The translations under genes were made by a program, and so were the position numbers. Of a stretch of DNA of 64,000 nucleotides, positions 27,626 to 39,200 are shown in pieces. Numbering within the stretch: position 1 is the stretch's first letter; every line of letters starts with the position of its first letter. Under the pieces are notes generated by a model. It was not told the DNA's origin. It did no database searches and saw only the letters and a list, made by a program, of their open reading frames with translations. The stretch is from Corylus avellana (lineage: Eukaryota; Streptophyta; Magnoliopsida; Fagales; Betulaceae), in NCBI RefSeq assembly GCF_901000735.1, contig NC_081542.1, positions 47,098,238-47,162,237 of the forward strand. The letters run 5' to 3'.

Positions 27626-28832
27626 GGCTCCGTTTACTTCGACGTAAAATGATTTTCAGAAAACAATTTCCTCATTTTACAGTGTTTACTTCGACGTAAA
27701 ATAGTGGTCACCAAAAAATACTTTCTTTTGACTAAAAATTCTTTTTTAATTTTTGGAAAATGGTTTACAGTTTTCAAAACCGTAAACCATTTTCCCACTA
27801 TGAGTATTTCATTCTTAAATTGATGGACCTTGCTAAGTCCCTCCCAGAACCTCGCCGAGACTTGACCGGGACTTGCCTAGGACCTGATCGGGACCACCCC
27901 AGGACTTGATCGGACCTGCCTTGGACTTGCCCGGGACCTGCCTAGGATCTGATCGGGACTTGACTGGGACTTGACCGGGACTTGTGCAGGACTTGACCGA
28001 ACCCGCTCGGGACCTAACCGAGACTTGCCCGGGACCCACCCGGGACCTGACCGGGACTTGACCAGGACCCGCCCGGGACTTGCCCAAGACTTGACCGGGA
28101 TCCGTCCGAGACTTGCCTGGGACTTGACTAAACCTGCCCTGGACTTGCCCGAGATCCGCCCGGGACATAATTGTGACCCGCCTGAGACCTGACCGGGACC
28201 AGACCCGTACCTGCTCGGGACCCGCCCGGGACCTGCCTGGAATCCGCTCGGGACTTTGATTGGGACTCGCCCGGGACTTGTCCGAGACCTGCCTAGGACT
28301 TGACCGGGACTCGCTCTGGACTTACTAGGGAGTTGCTCAGGACTTGACTGAGACTTGATTGGACCCGTCGGGGACTTGCCCGGCCAGGTCCCGGGTTTGT
28401 CCCGGTCAAGTCCCGTTGGGGTCCTGAGCGAGTCCCGGTCAAGTTTTAAGCAAGTCTTGGCGGGGTCCCGGTCAAGTCCCGGCAGGGTCCCAAACAAGTC
28501 CTGAGGGGGTCCCAATCAAGTCCCGGCGGGGTCCCAATCAAGTCTGGGTGGGGTCCTGGGCAAGTTCAGAGCGGGCCCCGGTTAGGTCCCAGTCAAGTCC
28601 TGGGCAATTCTTGGGCGGGTCCCGGTGGAGTTCCAGTCAGGTTCCAACGAGGTCTCGGCTAGGACCTTATTGAAAAAAATATATATATAAAAATATTAAA
28701 AAATATATATATATTTTCGATGTGTGCGGTAAACGCCGTAAAATGTTTTCGACCAAAAACATTTTGAAGGAAAATGACTTCCCTGAAAATATTTTTCAAC
28801 GAAAACCATTTTACATCGAAATAAATAGAGCC
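27626..28832. mobile_element. PIF/Harbinger-like non-autonomous element with minisatellite core
   Basis: The left end GGCTCCGTTTACTTCGACGT and the reverse complement of the right end, GGCTCTATTTATTTCGATGT, are terminal inverted repeats that remain similar for at least 32 bases. TTA flanks both sides (27623-27625 and 28833-28835). A TTA duplication and a GGC...GTTT end fit PIF/Harbinger or Tourist-type elements. The interior has no transposase and is mostly a GC-rich 11-bp tandem repeat. Confidence 0.75.
27830..28665. repeat. Inverted 11-bp GC-rich minisatellite
   Basis: From 27830 to about 28380 the plus strand repeats units close to GGGACTTGACC. From about 28380 to 28665 the units are the reverse complement (GGTCAAGTCCC), so the array is a large imperfect hairpin. 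Three units make 33 bases, which explains why open frames with an 11-residue period (KSRAGPGQVPV-like) run through it; these are not genes. The GC content contrasts strongly with the AT-rich surroundings. Confidence 0.9.
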
Positions 28833-28973
28833 TTAATCCGAATAAAAGAGATAATGAAAAATCTTTTTAAATACTTAGTTAAAAAATCCCATCAAGCTAA
28901 ACAGTATGTACCATAATTTACGCCCCTCTAAACTTTGTATGTCTTCCAATTATACAAGGGAAAAATATAAAAA

Positions 28974-29073
28974 NNNNNNNNNNNNNNNNNNNNNNNNNNN
29001 NNNNNNNNNNNNNNNNNNNNNNNNNNNNNNNNNNNNNNNNNNNNNNNNNNNNNNNNNNNNNNNNNNNNNNNNN
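28974..29073. other. Assembly gap (100 N)
   Basis: Exactly 100 N next to a 134-bp tandem repeat, which probably caused the assembly break. Confidence 0.99.
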
Positions 29074-29395
29074 AAAAATAAAAAAATAAAATTGATGACC
29101 AATAGCGTCCACTAAGAGTGGACGCTGAAGACATATTATTAGGGTCGACTTTTAATAGTTAAGTATATTAGGGTCGACCCCAAAGAGTACGTAGAAAAAT
29201 TAAAATAAAAAATAAAAAAATAAAATTGATGACCAATAGCGTCCACTAAGAGTGGACGCTGAAGACATATTATTAGGGTCGACTTTCAAAGTCGACCCTA
29301 ATACTTAAGTATTAGGATCGACAAAAGAGTAGGTAGAAAAAAAAAATTTTAAAAAAAAATTGATGCCCAATAGCATCCACTAAAATTGTGTATAT
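29074..29395. repeat. 134-bp tandem repeat with GTCGAC and GCGTCCAC motifs
   Basis: ATTGATG(A/C)CCAATAGC starts at 29091, 29225 and 29359, exactly 134 bases apart. Units carry inverted motifs such as GCGTCCACT-AAG-AGTGGACGC and TTAGGGTCGAC. The same motif vocabulary fills 45090-45630, which ends in a CACTA-type terminus, so this may be a fragment of a related element. Confidence 0.8.
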
Positions 29396-29994
29396 ATCAC
29401 TACATTCTTTAAAATTTTCAAATAAAGTGACACAATATGCACCGTTAAATATAACAAAATAAAATTTTAACCGTAAAAGTAAAGCTCTCCCTTTCACTTA
29501 TTCCATATGTACAGTTGTTTCAATATATATATATGTTTTTTTTTTTTAAAAAAAAAGGAAAATTTCTTCTATTTCAATTCCATCCTCCTAAAGAAAGATT
29601 TTAATTTGTATACATTTGCCATTTGGTTAGGAGTTCCATTTGGAGGATAAAGTTTTCATTCGGACTAATTTGAAGACTTAATTCCCATTTCATAATTCAT
29701 ATTAAATTTTACAGATCTAATATTGTATATATATTATATGATGAATATATTGATACCTTATGGAAAGATTTTACACTGTTAAATATAACAAAATAAAATC
29801 TAAACCGTAAAATAATTCCTCTCAGTTTTAAGTGAAAATATATTGATACCTTGCAATTCAACAACCGGCCGTGTGCAAATACGGGGTCATTCCCGTAAGA
29901 AAACACAAAAGCAAGTAAAAAGAAACAAAATTAAAGACAAATAAAAAGATTAACTTAAAACATACTAAACAAAATAAAAAGGGTAAACTATAGG
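29396..29994. other. Intergenic, no gene seen
   Basis: AT-rich. Two short stretches (about 29440-29500 and 29775-29825) share an AAATATAACAAAATAAAAT-type block. The right part grows into the sequence downstream of the transposon ORF. Confidence 0.4.
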
Positions 29995-30047
29995 GTGCCT
30001 CCCATGAGCGCTAAGTTTAACGTCTTCAGCCAGACGGTGGTCCTTGC

Positions 30048-31142
30048 TTACTGTTGTCTAGAAGATGATGCTCTTGTAGATGGTGGTGGCAACCGGGTGA
30101 GAATGGACTGCATCAATTCTTCTAAGGCGCCTAGGCGTTTGTCCATCAATTCTTTATTTTCCCGAGCCTCCTTTCTTTGGCCAGCCAACTCTCTCCGAAG
30201 GCCCGCTATTTCTTCAATAAGTGAGCGGTTTTGTGCCTCCTCCTCAGATGCCTCTGGCTCAACTACAGGTTCATCTTCGGCCATCGGCTCGGCCTCACTC
30301 TCTTCCGCACCAGCTACTGGTCCCCGAGGCATGTGGGACAAGCTCTTGTTCCATTGGCGAATGCCAAATATGGGAGTAGTAGTGACTGGCTCATCAGCTG
30401 CGGTACCCTTGATGCCTTTCTTCCGGAGGATGTACGAGATTAAGTATGGGAAAGGCAACCCCCATGAATGTGTGGACTCCGCACCTCCAACGTGCACCCC
30501 ATTCCAAAATTTCTGAATTTGGTTCCAAATTATGTCGGGAATGGAGTACCAAGCATCTTTATGGAAGGTGTAGAGTGTTTGAAGAAATTGATCTCGCCTC
30601 TGAGATTTGTGCCCCAAGGGAAAAGCATTACGGTGTAATATGGAGTCCACAAACCAAAGCCGTTGAGGTAGCTTCGATCGGCTGCCGGCATTATGATGGG
30701 AATCAGCGTATTGCCCATCGCACATGTCCTCAATGATTTCCGCCACGTAGAATCTAGCCGGCTGCTCAGCAAGTTGTGCGGCTTCTGGAGGGTGCTCATG
30801 ATTGCATTGAAGGGCAGCAGCAATTTCGGCCCGTGTTACGTCAATAGCTTTGCCTTTCACTTTGGAAGAGAGGGCCGCCACGTTGTTGCAGTCATGCGAC
30901 AGGTTGGCATAGAACTCGATCACCAATTTTCTGTAGGCTGTGGTGGTGACCGGCTTGAAAAGCTTGTTGAGCCCCCGTCGCTTGAACTCGGCGACCGCCC
31001 ATTGAGTCGCCTCAAGATTTTGAAAGTCTTCGCGAATGGCGAAGGTGGTCTCAAATAGCAGCTCCCGCTCCTCAAAAGTGGGCGGGGGAGGAATGGCTCG
31101 GGTATTGGACCCTCGGGAGGACGAAGCTCGAGCTCTTGGCAT
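30048..31142 (-). CDS. Plant transposon-type protein (Transposase_32-like), 364 aa
   Basis: An uninterrupted frame from ATG 31142 to a stop at 30048. The N-terminus is basic and Ser-rich. The pattern FKPVTTTAYRKLVIEFYANL, then SKVKGKAIDVTRAEIAAALQ (about residues 60-115), resembles the domain named putative plant transposon protein (Transposase_32, PF20167), common in retroelement-derived plant ORFs. The C-terminus (about 270-364) is acidic and then a predicted coiled coil (SLIEEIAGLRRELAGQRKEA). No catalytic motif is recognised. The downstream GGGTGCCTCCCATGAGCGC (29994-30012) is a sequence I associate with plant gypsy-type elements. It is probably part of a non-autonomous retroelement with unresolved ends; function unknown. 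Confidence 0.6.
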   Translation of the reverse strand: MPRARASSSRGSNTRAIPPPPTFEERELLFETTFAIREDFQNLEATQWAVAEFKRRGLNKLFKPVTTTAYRKLVIEFYANLSHDCNNVAALSSKVKGKAIDVTRAEIAAALQCNHEHPPEAAQLAEQPARFYVAEIIEDMCDGQYADSHHNAGSRSKLPQRLWFVDSILHRNAFPLGHKSQRRDQFLQTLYTFHKDAWYSIPDIIWNQIQKFWNGVHVGGAESTHSWGLPFPYLISYILRKKGIKGTAADEPVTTTPIFGIRQWNKSLSHMPRGPVAGAEESEAEPMAEDEPVVEPEASEEEAQNRSLIEEIAGLRRELAGQRKEARENKELMDKRLGALEELMQSILTRLPPPSTRASSSRQQ

Positions 31143-31539
31143 GATGAGCTTGATTGGGGACTTTTGACAAACACTTGGTGTGCACTAGAGATAACCAAAA
31201 TTGCAAAACAAAGCAACTCTGCTTAAAACCCCCTGCAAAAACATCAAAATCCAACCACAACAAAGCAATGTCGGTGGATGAACACCCACAATTGCAGAAA
31301 TATAAGAAAAAAAAAAGTTGGGGAAGTGATCAGGGTTGGTGTGTTGATGGGAATGGGGAACGGGGTGTAAAGTAGAGGTGGTGAAAAATACCTGGTATGG
31401 TTGCCGGAGAAGAGAACAGTGTGGTGGCTGTGTGGTAGAGGTGGTGAAAAACGGTGGAGGAGCGTCGCGGGTGGGTGCTGCTTGGAGATGAAAAATATGT
31501 GGGGTGTGGGGGGAAAGTGACCTAAAGTAGGTCACGTGG

Positions 31540-31660
31540 TGTGCTGTCCGAGTGCGATCGATCGATTGCGCAAATGGTGCGATCGATCGCATACGGGCAG
31601 CATGTGCGTGTTGTTTCTGTTACTGCGATCGATCACACTTTGGGTGCGATCGATTGCAGT
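31540..31660. repeat. CGATCGATCG palindrome cluster 1
   Basis: Four near-palindromes of the GTGCGATCGATCGCAC type near 31552, 31576, 31625 and 31644, upstream of the minus-strand transposon ORF. Related arrays occur at 35533-35788 and 44854-45076. Confidence 0.8.
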
Positions 31661-31679
31661 AACAGAATGTTAAAAGAGA

Positions 31680-31712
<33 letters not shown>

Positions 31713-31839
31713 TATTTTAATTTTATGACAAATTTTAATTGCATAATGTACAACAACTTTGATAGTGATACAATGAAATGATAGGATCAAGTGACAATCA
31801 AAATTGAAACAATTGAAATTAAAGGTTCGTTCAAAAATC

Positions 31840-32700
31840 CGTTTGATCATAGTACATTTGTTCAATCGATCATGATAGGATCAAATGATCGATCAAACTT
31901 GAAACAATTAAAATTGAAGGTTTGATCGAATATCCAATCAATCATAATGAATTAGTTCGATTGATCGTGATAAGATCAAATAATTGAAACAATTGAAATT
32001 GAAGGTTTGATCAAATATCCGATTGGTCCTACCTAGTGCATTCGTTCGATCGATCGTGATAAGATCAAATGATCGAACAAAATTCAAACAAATTAAATGT
32101 TCGATCGAACATTGAATTGAAGTCTAAGCATTTTATATTATATTAGTGCATTATTTAAATTGATCGGGATACAATCAATAAAACTTGACATGATTGAAGG
32201 TTCAATCAATCATCTGATAAAATCAATTCCGATCGATACTATTACATATTAGTCTGATCGATCGTAATGGGATCAAATGTTCGATCAAACATCTGATCGA
32301 TCATAATGAATTAGTTCGATTGATCGTGATATGATTAAATGATCGATCATAATGAATTAGTTCGATTGATCGTGATATGATTAAATGATCGATCATAATG
32401 AATTAGTTCGATTGATCGTGATATGATTAAATGATCGATCAAACATCCGATCGATCCTAATAGATTAGTTTGATAGATTGCGATAGGATCAATCGTTCGA
32501 TCAAACATCTGATCGATCATAATGAATTAGTTCGATTGATCATGATAAATCAAATGTCCGATCAATCCTACTGAATTAGTTCGATTGATCGTGATAGGAT
32601 TAAATGTTCGATCAAACATCCTAGCGATCCTAATGAATTAGTTCCATTGGCTGTGGTATGATCAATTGATAGATCAAACTAGATACAATTGAAGGTTCAA
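31840..32700. repeat. GATCGATC-rich degenerate tandem array
   Basis: Degenerate units contain GATCGATCAAAC, AATGAATTAGTTCGATTGATC and GTGATA(A/T)GAT. Within it a 46-base unit is repeated about three times head to tail (about 32287-32430). No coding. A TA run precedes it (31684-31707). Confidence 0.85.
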
Positions 32701-32759
32701 TCCAACATTCAATTGAACTGTTAGCTTTTTATATTATCTTAGTGCCTTAGTTATGTTGA

Positions 32760-33209
32760 TCTTATATTATCTTTGGATTTTGTATTATTTTATAACTAAT
32801 TATAAGAGGAATATCAACTTAATGATCTTTATCATTAAAATTTTATAAATGGAAATTTTTAGTTAATATTATAACCATAAAAACATATTATAAGAGAAAA
32901 ATTACAAATAACTAAATAAATAAAAATTAAAAAATTGGTAGTATAATTTTTTTTTGGGAAAAATATAAAAAAGATACTAAAGTAGCCTCTCGAACAACCA
33001 AATTGTATAAAAATGCCACTTATTTTTAATATTCATATAATACCCCTATTATTTTAACAAATAAATAATAAAATAATTGAAAAAAAAAAACGAAAATTTA
33101 TTCAAAAAATAAATTACAAATTGCTTCATGTTTTTTTATATTTTTCTCATTTATTTTGGAGCCTTTTTTTTTGCTGTTGTTGTTATTTTTTATTTTTTAT
33201 TTTTTTTGA
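32760..33209. other. AT-rich spacer, no gene seen
   Basis: Low-complexity A/T-rich sequence with no recognisable feature. Confidence 0.4.
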
Positions 33210-33995
33210 AAGAAAAATACCCCAAATAGCCACTAATTGAGCTGCACAAAATAAATTGCCGCCATCTACTAAAAACTGGCGGGTGCTCAAAATTTCGGAC
33301 GAAATTTGTTTCCCAAATCCCACGACCAAGAAAAGAAGAAGCTGCAGCTGCTAATATCGCTCTCTCTCTCACTCAGTACTCTGGTGCAAGGTTCTCTCTC
33401 CGGCAGCTCTCTTTCTAGCGCATCTTTCTCTGCCAGCTCTCACTCCGGCGCACTTAACGCTCTCCTGTAGCTTTCTCTCCGGTATGAGTTTCTCCTAACC
33501 CTTGAAAACCTTAAATGAGTTTCTCTTCTCTTCTTCTCTTTCTATTTTGCATCTACTGTTCATGGGTTGCATTTTTGCATCTAAAATGGTTGATTTTTGT
33601 GGTTTCTATACTGTTTCTTGTGATTTTGAGTATTGGGATATTTTCAAACGTAGTAGGAGACTAATATTTGATCATTTCAAGCTTGTGTTATGTGTAAATT
33701 TATTCAATTTTGCTCTTCATTTTGTTGTCAATACTGTCTCTGGAGAAAATCCAATTGATTTCTTGATGGCATATTTACTAACCTGTAGAGTATAGCCCTT
33801 TAATCTGATTTCAGGTGAATTCCTTTTCTTTTAATTTTTCCATTGAGGAGTTGGGTAAATTTCCTTATTTATTCAATATAGTGATCTCAACTCGGATTGT
33901 GTCTGTACAAGTCTCTAGTCATTGATATGGTAAATATCTCTGCTGTACTTTCTTCCCTGTAATGTCTATAGTTTGCTTAGTTTCAGAATTTTGTC
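33210..33995 (+). other. Possible 5' end of a host gene (non-coding exon and intron-like)
   Basis: A moderately GC-rich, CT-rich stretch (33357-33495; CTCTCTCTCCGGCAGCTCTC and similar) looks like a plant 5' untranslated region. It is preceded by ACTGGCGGG (E2F-like, about 33285) and followed by T-rich intron-like sequence with a TTTCAG acceptor-like site near 33813. No coding exon is attached. It may be a promoter and first exon of a gene broken or captured by the transposon to its right. Weak. Confidence 0.3.
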
Positions 33996-35520
33996 ACTAC
34001 ACCAAGAAAAGAAGAAGAAGAAAAATAGGATCGAAATAGTTTCCTTTTAAACCTTGGTTAGGCAGCTCAAATCTTACCGGATGAAACAAAGTTTATAAAT
34101 AAGCTCTAAATGTAACTTGAGTAGTGTTTTTACAATAACAACGCAAATATGACTTATTTTTTAGTAACACGCTAAGGCATTGCATGACGTGGGCCTTGAG
34201 GAGAATGTTAGCAATTGAAGCGGGGAGAGATATCATTAGAGACAGAGTGTATTAAGGGGAGGTTTATACTACTAGCTGGGGATAAGTTTTAGCTTTCTCT
34301 ATTATCAAGGCTCTTAAGAAAATAGTACCTTTAAATCAAAGGCATTGTATCTCAAACAGATTTCTTGGGATTGCAATATTAAACTAGCTTGACACCAATC
34401 CTGCCTCTCTTTCAAACCACTAATTAAAGATAATTAAATACTATTATATGCCCCATCAACGCATCAAATTTGGCAAGTCTATACAAGCAGGTTGCAATAA
34501 CCATGTCATGATCACAACTGTTGTAAAATAAAAAGCATATGATCAAGTGAAGTATCTTACTTCTTATAGCAATGAAATTAGCTTTTGGTGCAATCTAGGC
34601 AGGGATAATAACTTATGACACGACCTGCAAACCCGACACAAACTCAACATGGATTTAGCGAGTTAGAATTAAAGAGTCTGCCTCGTTTAATTAAATGTGT
34701 AAAATTAGGGTTGATCCATATAGTCTTATACGCATACCTTGACACAACCCAAACTCGAAACACAAGAAGTTGCCACCCCTAACTATTCATGGCAGGAGTA
34801 ATTAATAGTACTGCAAACTGGGGAGAATATATGAAAAATAAAATTTATGACATTACCTATAAATTAACATTCTAGAGCCATGTTGTATTATTTGATTAGG
34901 TTGATGTAACATATGGTTAATTAATTGGATGACATATTGATAGAGAGACATTTAAAAGTAGATAAAAAAATTAAAGATTTAATTGTCAAAATTGAAATCG
35001 CACGAAAACCCTAATAACTTAATTTGATTTTTTGCTTTAAAATATTTACATACCAAGAACATCTTGAACAGTTTTGTTGTTGCCCCAAATGTAAGAGAAC
35101 ATATAGTTATAGCTCTACAAAATGAATGAGCTGGTTATAGTAATAGAAAAACAAAAGGGGAAGCTAGTAAGATTTGCTATAGTCATGTTGAGGCCTTAGT
35201 CTTTGTGGCTATGGTTTTATTCTCTACCAAATCATCAAAACTGAAAAAGAGAATAAAAATAGGTTATTGGTTGGGATAGCTTTTAAGCTTGTGTGTATCT
35301 TAAGATTTTGTAGATTTCATAACTCTACTCTTTTGAACTTTGAAGTTTAAGTTGGTTCTATTCTGAATTCTTTTTTAGTGCCTTTGCTACTTCTAGTTGG
35401 CTTTCAACTTTGATCTGTTTTGGCTACTTCTAGTTGGCTTTGGTCAATGATCTGTGAAAAAACTTATTCCAGGCTATAGTTAAGTATGTTTTAAGGGTCC
35501 TAGAAAAATGGTTGTGGTTC
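33996..35520. other. Intergenic, begins with CACTA-like CACTACACCAAGAAAA
   Basis: CACTACACCAAGAAAA at 33996-34011 resembles a plant CACTA terminus, but it does not match the candidate right terminus at 45630 beyond CACTAC. The rest has no coding signal. A stretch at about 34617-34790 rich in GACACGACC and ending TTGCCACCCCTAA looks like a hAT fragment. Confidence 0.35.
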
Positions 35521-35532
35521 TCTCAGGCCGTA

Positions 35533-35788
35533 GTGCGATCGATCGCACTCACTACAAGCATAAACCTTTCTGGTAGTGCGATCGATCGCACTACGTGCTG
35601 AATCCCCTGATTGTGCGATCGATCGCACTACGGGCTGAATCCCCTAACTGTGCGATCGATCGCACCACCAGAAAGTAAAAACCTTTCTGGTGGTGCGATC
35701 AATCGCACTACGTGCTGAATCCCCTGATTGTGCGATCGATCGCACTCACTACAAGTAAAAACCTTTCTGGTGGTGCGATCGATCGCAC
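35533..35788. repeat. Array of seven GTGCGATCGATCGCAC palindromes
   Basis: 16-base palindromes start at 35533, 35576, 35613, 35650, 35694 (one mismatch), 35730 and 35773, with alternating spacing of 36-37 and 43-44 bases. The spacers repeat too (ACCTTTCTGGT, GCTGAATCCCCT). The array lies just upstream of the CACTA transposase region. Subterminal repeats bound by transposase are typical of CACTA elements; that role is inferred here. Confidence 0.9.
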
Positions 35789-36289
35789 ACGTGATCGTCT
35801 GAAAACTTGTATTCCCACTGCATCTCTCCCTTCTTCTCTTGTGGTTGCATTAAAACCTCTCTTCTTCTCTTGTAACCTATTAAACCTTGCTTCTTCTCTT
35901 ATTATTACTTGTTTATTAGTATGAAGTCTTATTCTTATATTAGGACTAGTACATGATTGTATTGTCTTTTCCATTTAAGTGCAATAAGAAAGCATCAGAG
36001 TAAACTTGAAGCAAGACAACATTCTATAATAAATATCAAAGCTAACAACAATGGTAAAAAATGTAAAACTGTCATTGAGCTAAACAAGTAAATAAATTAC
36101 AAATAAAAATTTGTTCTAAACTACTAACCCACTTCTAGAATATTTTGTTAGGTAACATGGCATTGAGCTAGCATCAATATTTGAGAATAGACCTCTCATT
36201 TAATTCTATTAATTCTTAAGAATCTGATCTTCTAATTCCTTTGTGTGCGTACATGTACGTAATGAATAACCTCTACTAGGAACATCAAT

Positions 36290-39200
36290 ATGGATAGGAG
36301 TTGGATACGGGAAAGTACTCGATGTTCAGAGCGATTTCAAAAAGGTGTGGAACAATTCATGGGAATGGCAGTTAAATCAGTTGATTCACGTGATATGACA
36401 AAGTGTCCATGCAGTGATTGTGCAAATCGATATTATTCTCATATTAGCGAGGTGAAGGGTCACTTGTATATGAATGGATTTACTCCGACATACACTAGAT
36501 GGATATTTCACGGGGAAGAAGATCATTTTACGGAAAATACTTCTACAAACATGCACACACATACAAGTGAAATGATGGAGGAGGTTGATGCAGTTGAAGA
36601 ATTGTTAGACAATGTATGTATGGGGACATTTGTTGATGCTAACATCGGAGAATCCTCTACTTCACAGGGCCCCACAACTGATGATCACGAACAAACAAGC
36701 TCCTTTTACCGATTTTGGGAAGATGGTTTACGAGAACTTTATCCAGGCTGCAAGAAATTTACACAAATTGCTTTTATACTGAAGATGCTTCATATAAAGG
36801 TGTTCTGCAACATGAGTAACAAAGCGTTTGATATGATGATTGACTTGATAAAGGCGGCCCTCCCAGATGGAGAGACATTGCTACTCTCGTATAGAGAAGT
36901 AATATAGTTTAGGCGACACGTGAGATTCGGTTACGATAAGATACATGCATGCAAGAATGGCTGTGTGCTTTTTTGGAAAGAACATGCAGACAAAGTGGTA
37001 TGCCCAAAGTGCAACAATTCAAGATGGATTGATGGCAAAGGCAAAAAAAGTAATATTCCTCAAAAGGTCTTACGGTATTTCCAATAAAATCAAGGTTACA
37101 ACGGTTGTTTATGACAAAAGAAATGGCCAAGGAAATGCGGTGGCACAAAGAAGGTCGAGAAGATGATGGCAATACTCTCAGACACCCTGCCGATTCTATT
37201 GTATGGAAAGAGTTTGATAAAAGACATGAGTGATTTGTAAGTGATTCCCGCAATGTGCGGCTTGGTTTAGCAAGTGATGGTTTCAACCCATATGGTAATA
37301 TGAGTACAACATATAACATATGGGCAGTAATGTTAACGGTGTACAATCTCCCTCCGTGGATGTGTATGAAGAGTCCAAATTTGATGTTGTCCCTTATTAT
37401 CCCTGGGCCTTCAGATCCCGGAAAGAATATTGATGTATATTTGCGGCCATTGGTTGATGACTTGAAAGATTTATGGAATGAAGGCATACCCGTGTACGAT
37501 GCATCAAAGAAAAAGACATTTCAATTGCATGCGACATTACTATGGACTATAAATGATTTTTCCGCATATGAAAAATTATCTGGGTGGTCTACAAATAGAA
37601 ATCTTGCATGTCCAGTAAATAATAAGGATACATCGTTCAGGTATTTGAAGTATGTGCATAAGTGTGCTTCATGTGTCATCGTCGGTGGCTTTCTCAAGAG
37701 CATCCATGGCGCAAAAGAGGAGATTTGTTCGATGGTACAGAGGAGCATAGATTGGAACCTGAAGAATTGTCTGCAAGTCAATTGTTGAAACAGCTAAGGG
37801 ATGCTGAGGGTTTACAATTTCGAAAAACAAGCGGGAGAAAGAGAAAGTACATAGATGTTGTGTTCAATTGGAAGAAGAGATGTATCTTCTTTGAGTTGCC
37901 TTACTGGTCAAGCTTGAAAGTACGTCACAGTTTAGATGTAATGCATATTGAGAAGAACATATGTGAAAGTATCTTAGGTACGTTGATGAATATTGATGGG
38001 AAGACCAAGGACACAGTCAATGCACGAAGAGATTTACAGTTGATGGGTATGCGTAAAGAATTGCATGTACAGCCAAATGGTGAAACTTATAGGATGCCAC
38101 TTGCGAAGTACACCTTGACAAGAGATGAGAAGAAGAGTTTATGTGAATGGTTGAAAAGTGTTAAATTTCCTGATGGGTATGCATCTAACGTTGGTCGATG
38201 TGTGAACAAGCTTCCTGGTAAAATTTCGGGTATGAAAAGCCACGATTGTCATGTCTTCTTATAGCGCTTGCTTCCTGTTGCAATTCAAAATTTCTCTACG
38301 TCGAAAATACGAACAACATTGACCGAGTTGAGTACCTTTTTTACGCAGTTATATGCACGGACGTTGAAAGTTGATATCCTGAAACAAATGAAAGTCGACA
38401 TTGTAATAATTTTATGCAAAATGGAAAAAATATTTCCGCCAGCTTTTTTTGATGTTATGATCCATCTAGCACTTCATTTACCTTGGGAGGCCGAGCTTGC
38501 TGGTCCTGTACAAAACCGTTAGATGTTTCCGTTCGAAAGAGAACTTGGAAGATATAAGAAGTCGACGCGTAACAAAGCGCGTCCAGATGGGTCTATTGCC
38601 GAGTGTTGCCTAGCTGAGGAGAGCTTGATCTTCTGTTCCAGGTATCTTCGGGGGATTGAGACAAGATGGAACCGTGAACTGAGAAATGTTGACGTTGATA
38701 TTGTAGAAATGAGCTAGCGCTTGGATGTGTTCTCCCAACGAGTTCGGCCGTTAGAAGCAGCTAAATTAGTAACACTGGATGCTAATGATTTTGGTAGGGC
38801 ACGATGGTATGTGCTTACCAACTGTAATGAAACGGCCTCATATTTGGAGTAAGTTTAGTAATGGTTTTTGTGTTTTACCCGTTACGACATGTTATAATTT
38901 TAGCGTTGATGATCATTTACGAATACGTTTATTTTTCATGCAGTGAACATTATAATATGATCAAAAGAGAAGGCGGCCGTGACATTGATAAAAAGCATGA
39001 TGTTAACTTTGAATGTTGGTTCCATAAACGTTTATACAATAGTGAGCATACTGCAGACAATGGCTCAAAACAATTATATGATCTTGCATGCGGGCCTGAT
39101 CGTCATTTTAGATCGTATAGAGGTTGCATCGTGAATGGAGTTAGGTACCACACGAAAGAATGTGCAGAAACTCGTACTACCTAGAACAGTGGTGTTTCTG

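Noticed and set aside
27877..28515. 212-codon open frame with an 11-residue repeat on the minus strand
   Set aside because: It is produced by the 11-bp minisatellite (three units make 33 bases), and similar frames exist on both strands. No start context or domain.
29995..31058. Open frames on the plus strand over 29995-31058
   Set aside because: They are antisense shadows of the 364-codon minus-strand transposon ORF, which has the better composition and a domain pattern.
35533..35788. A CRISPR-like array
   Set aside because: Regular repeats with spacers, but the repeats are 16-base palindromes, the spacers repeat among themselves, and the DNA is plant nuclear.
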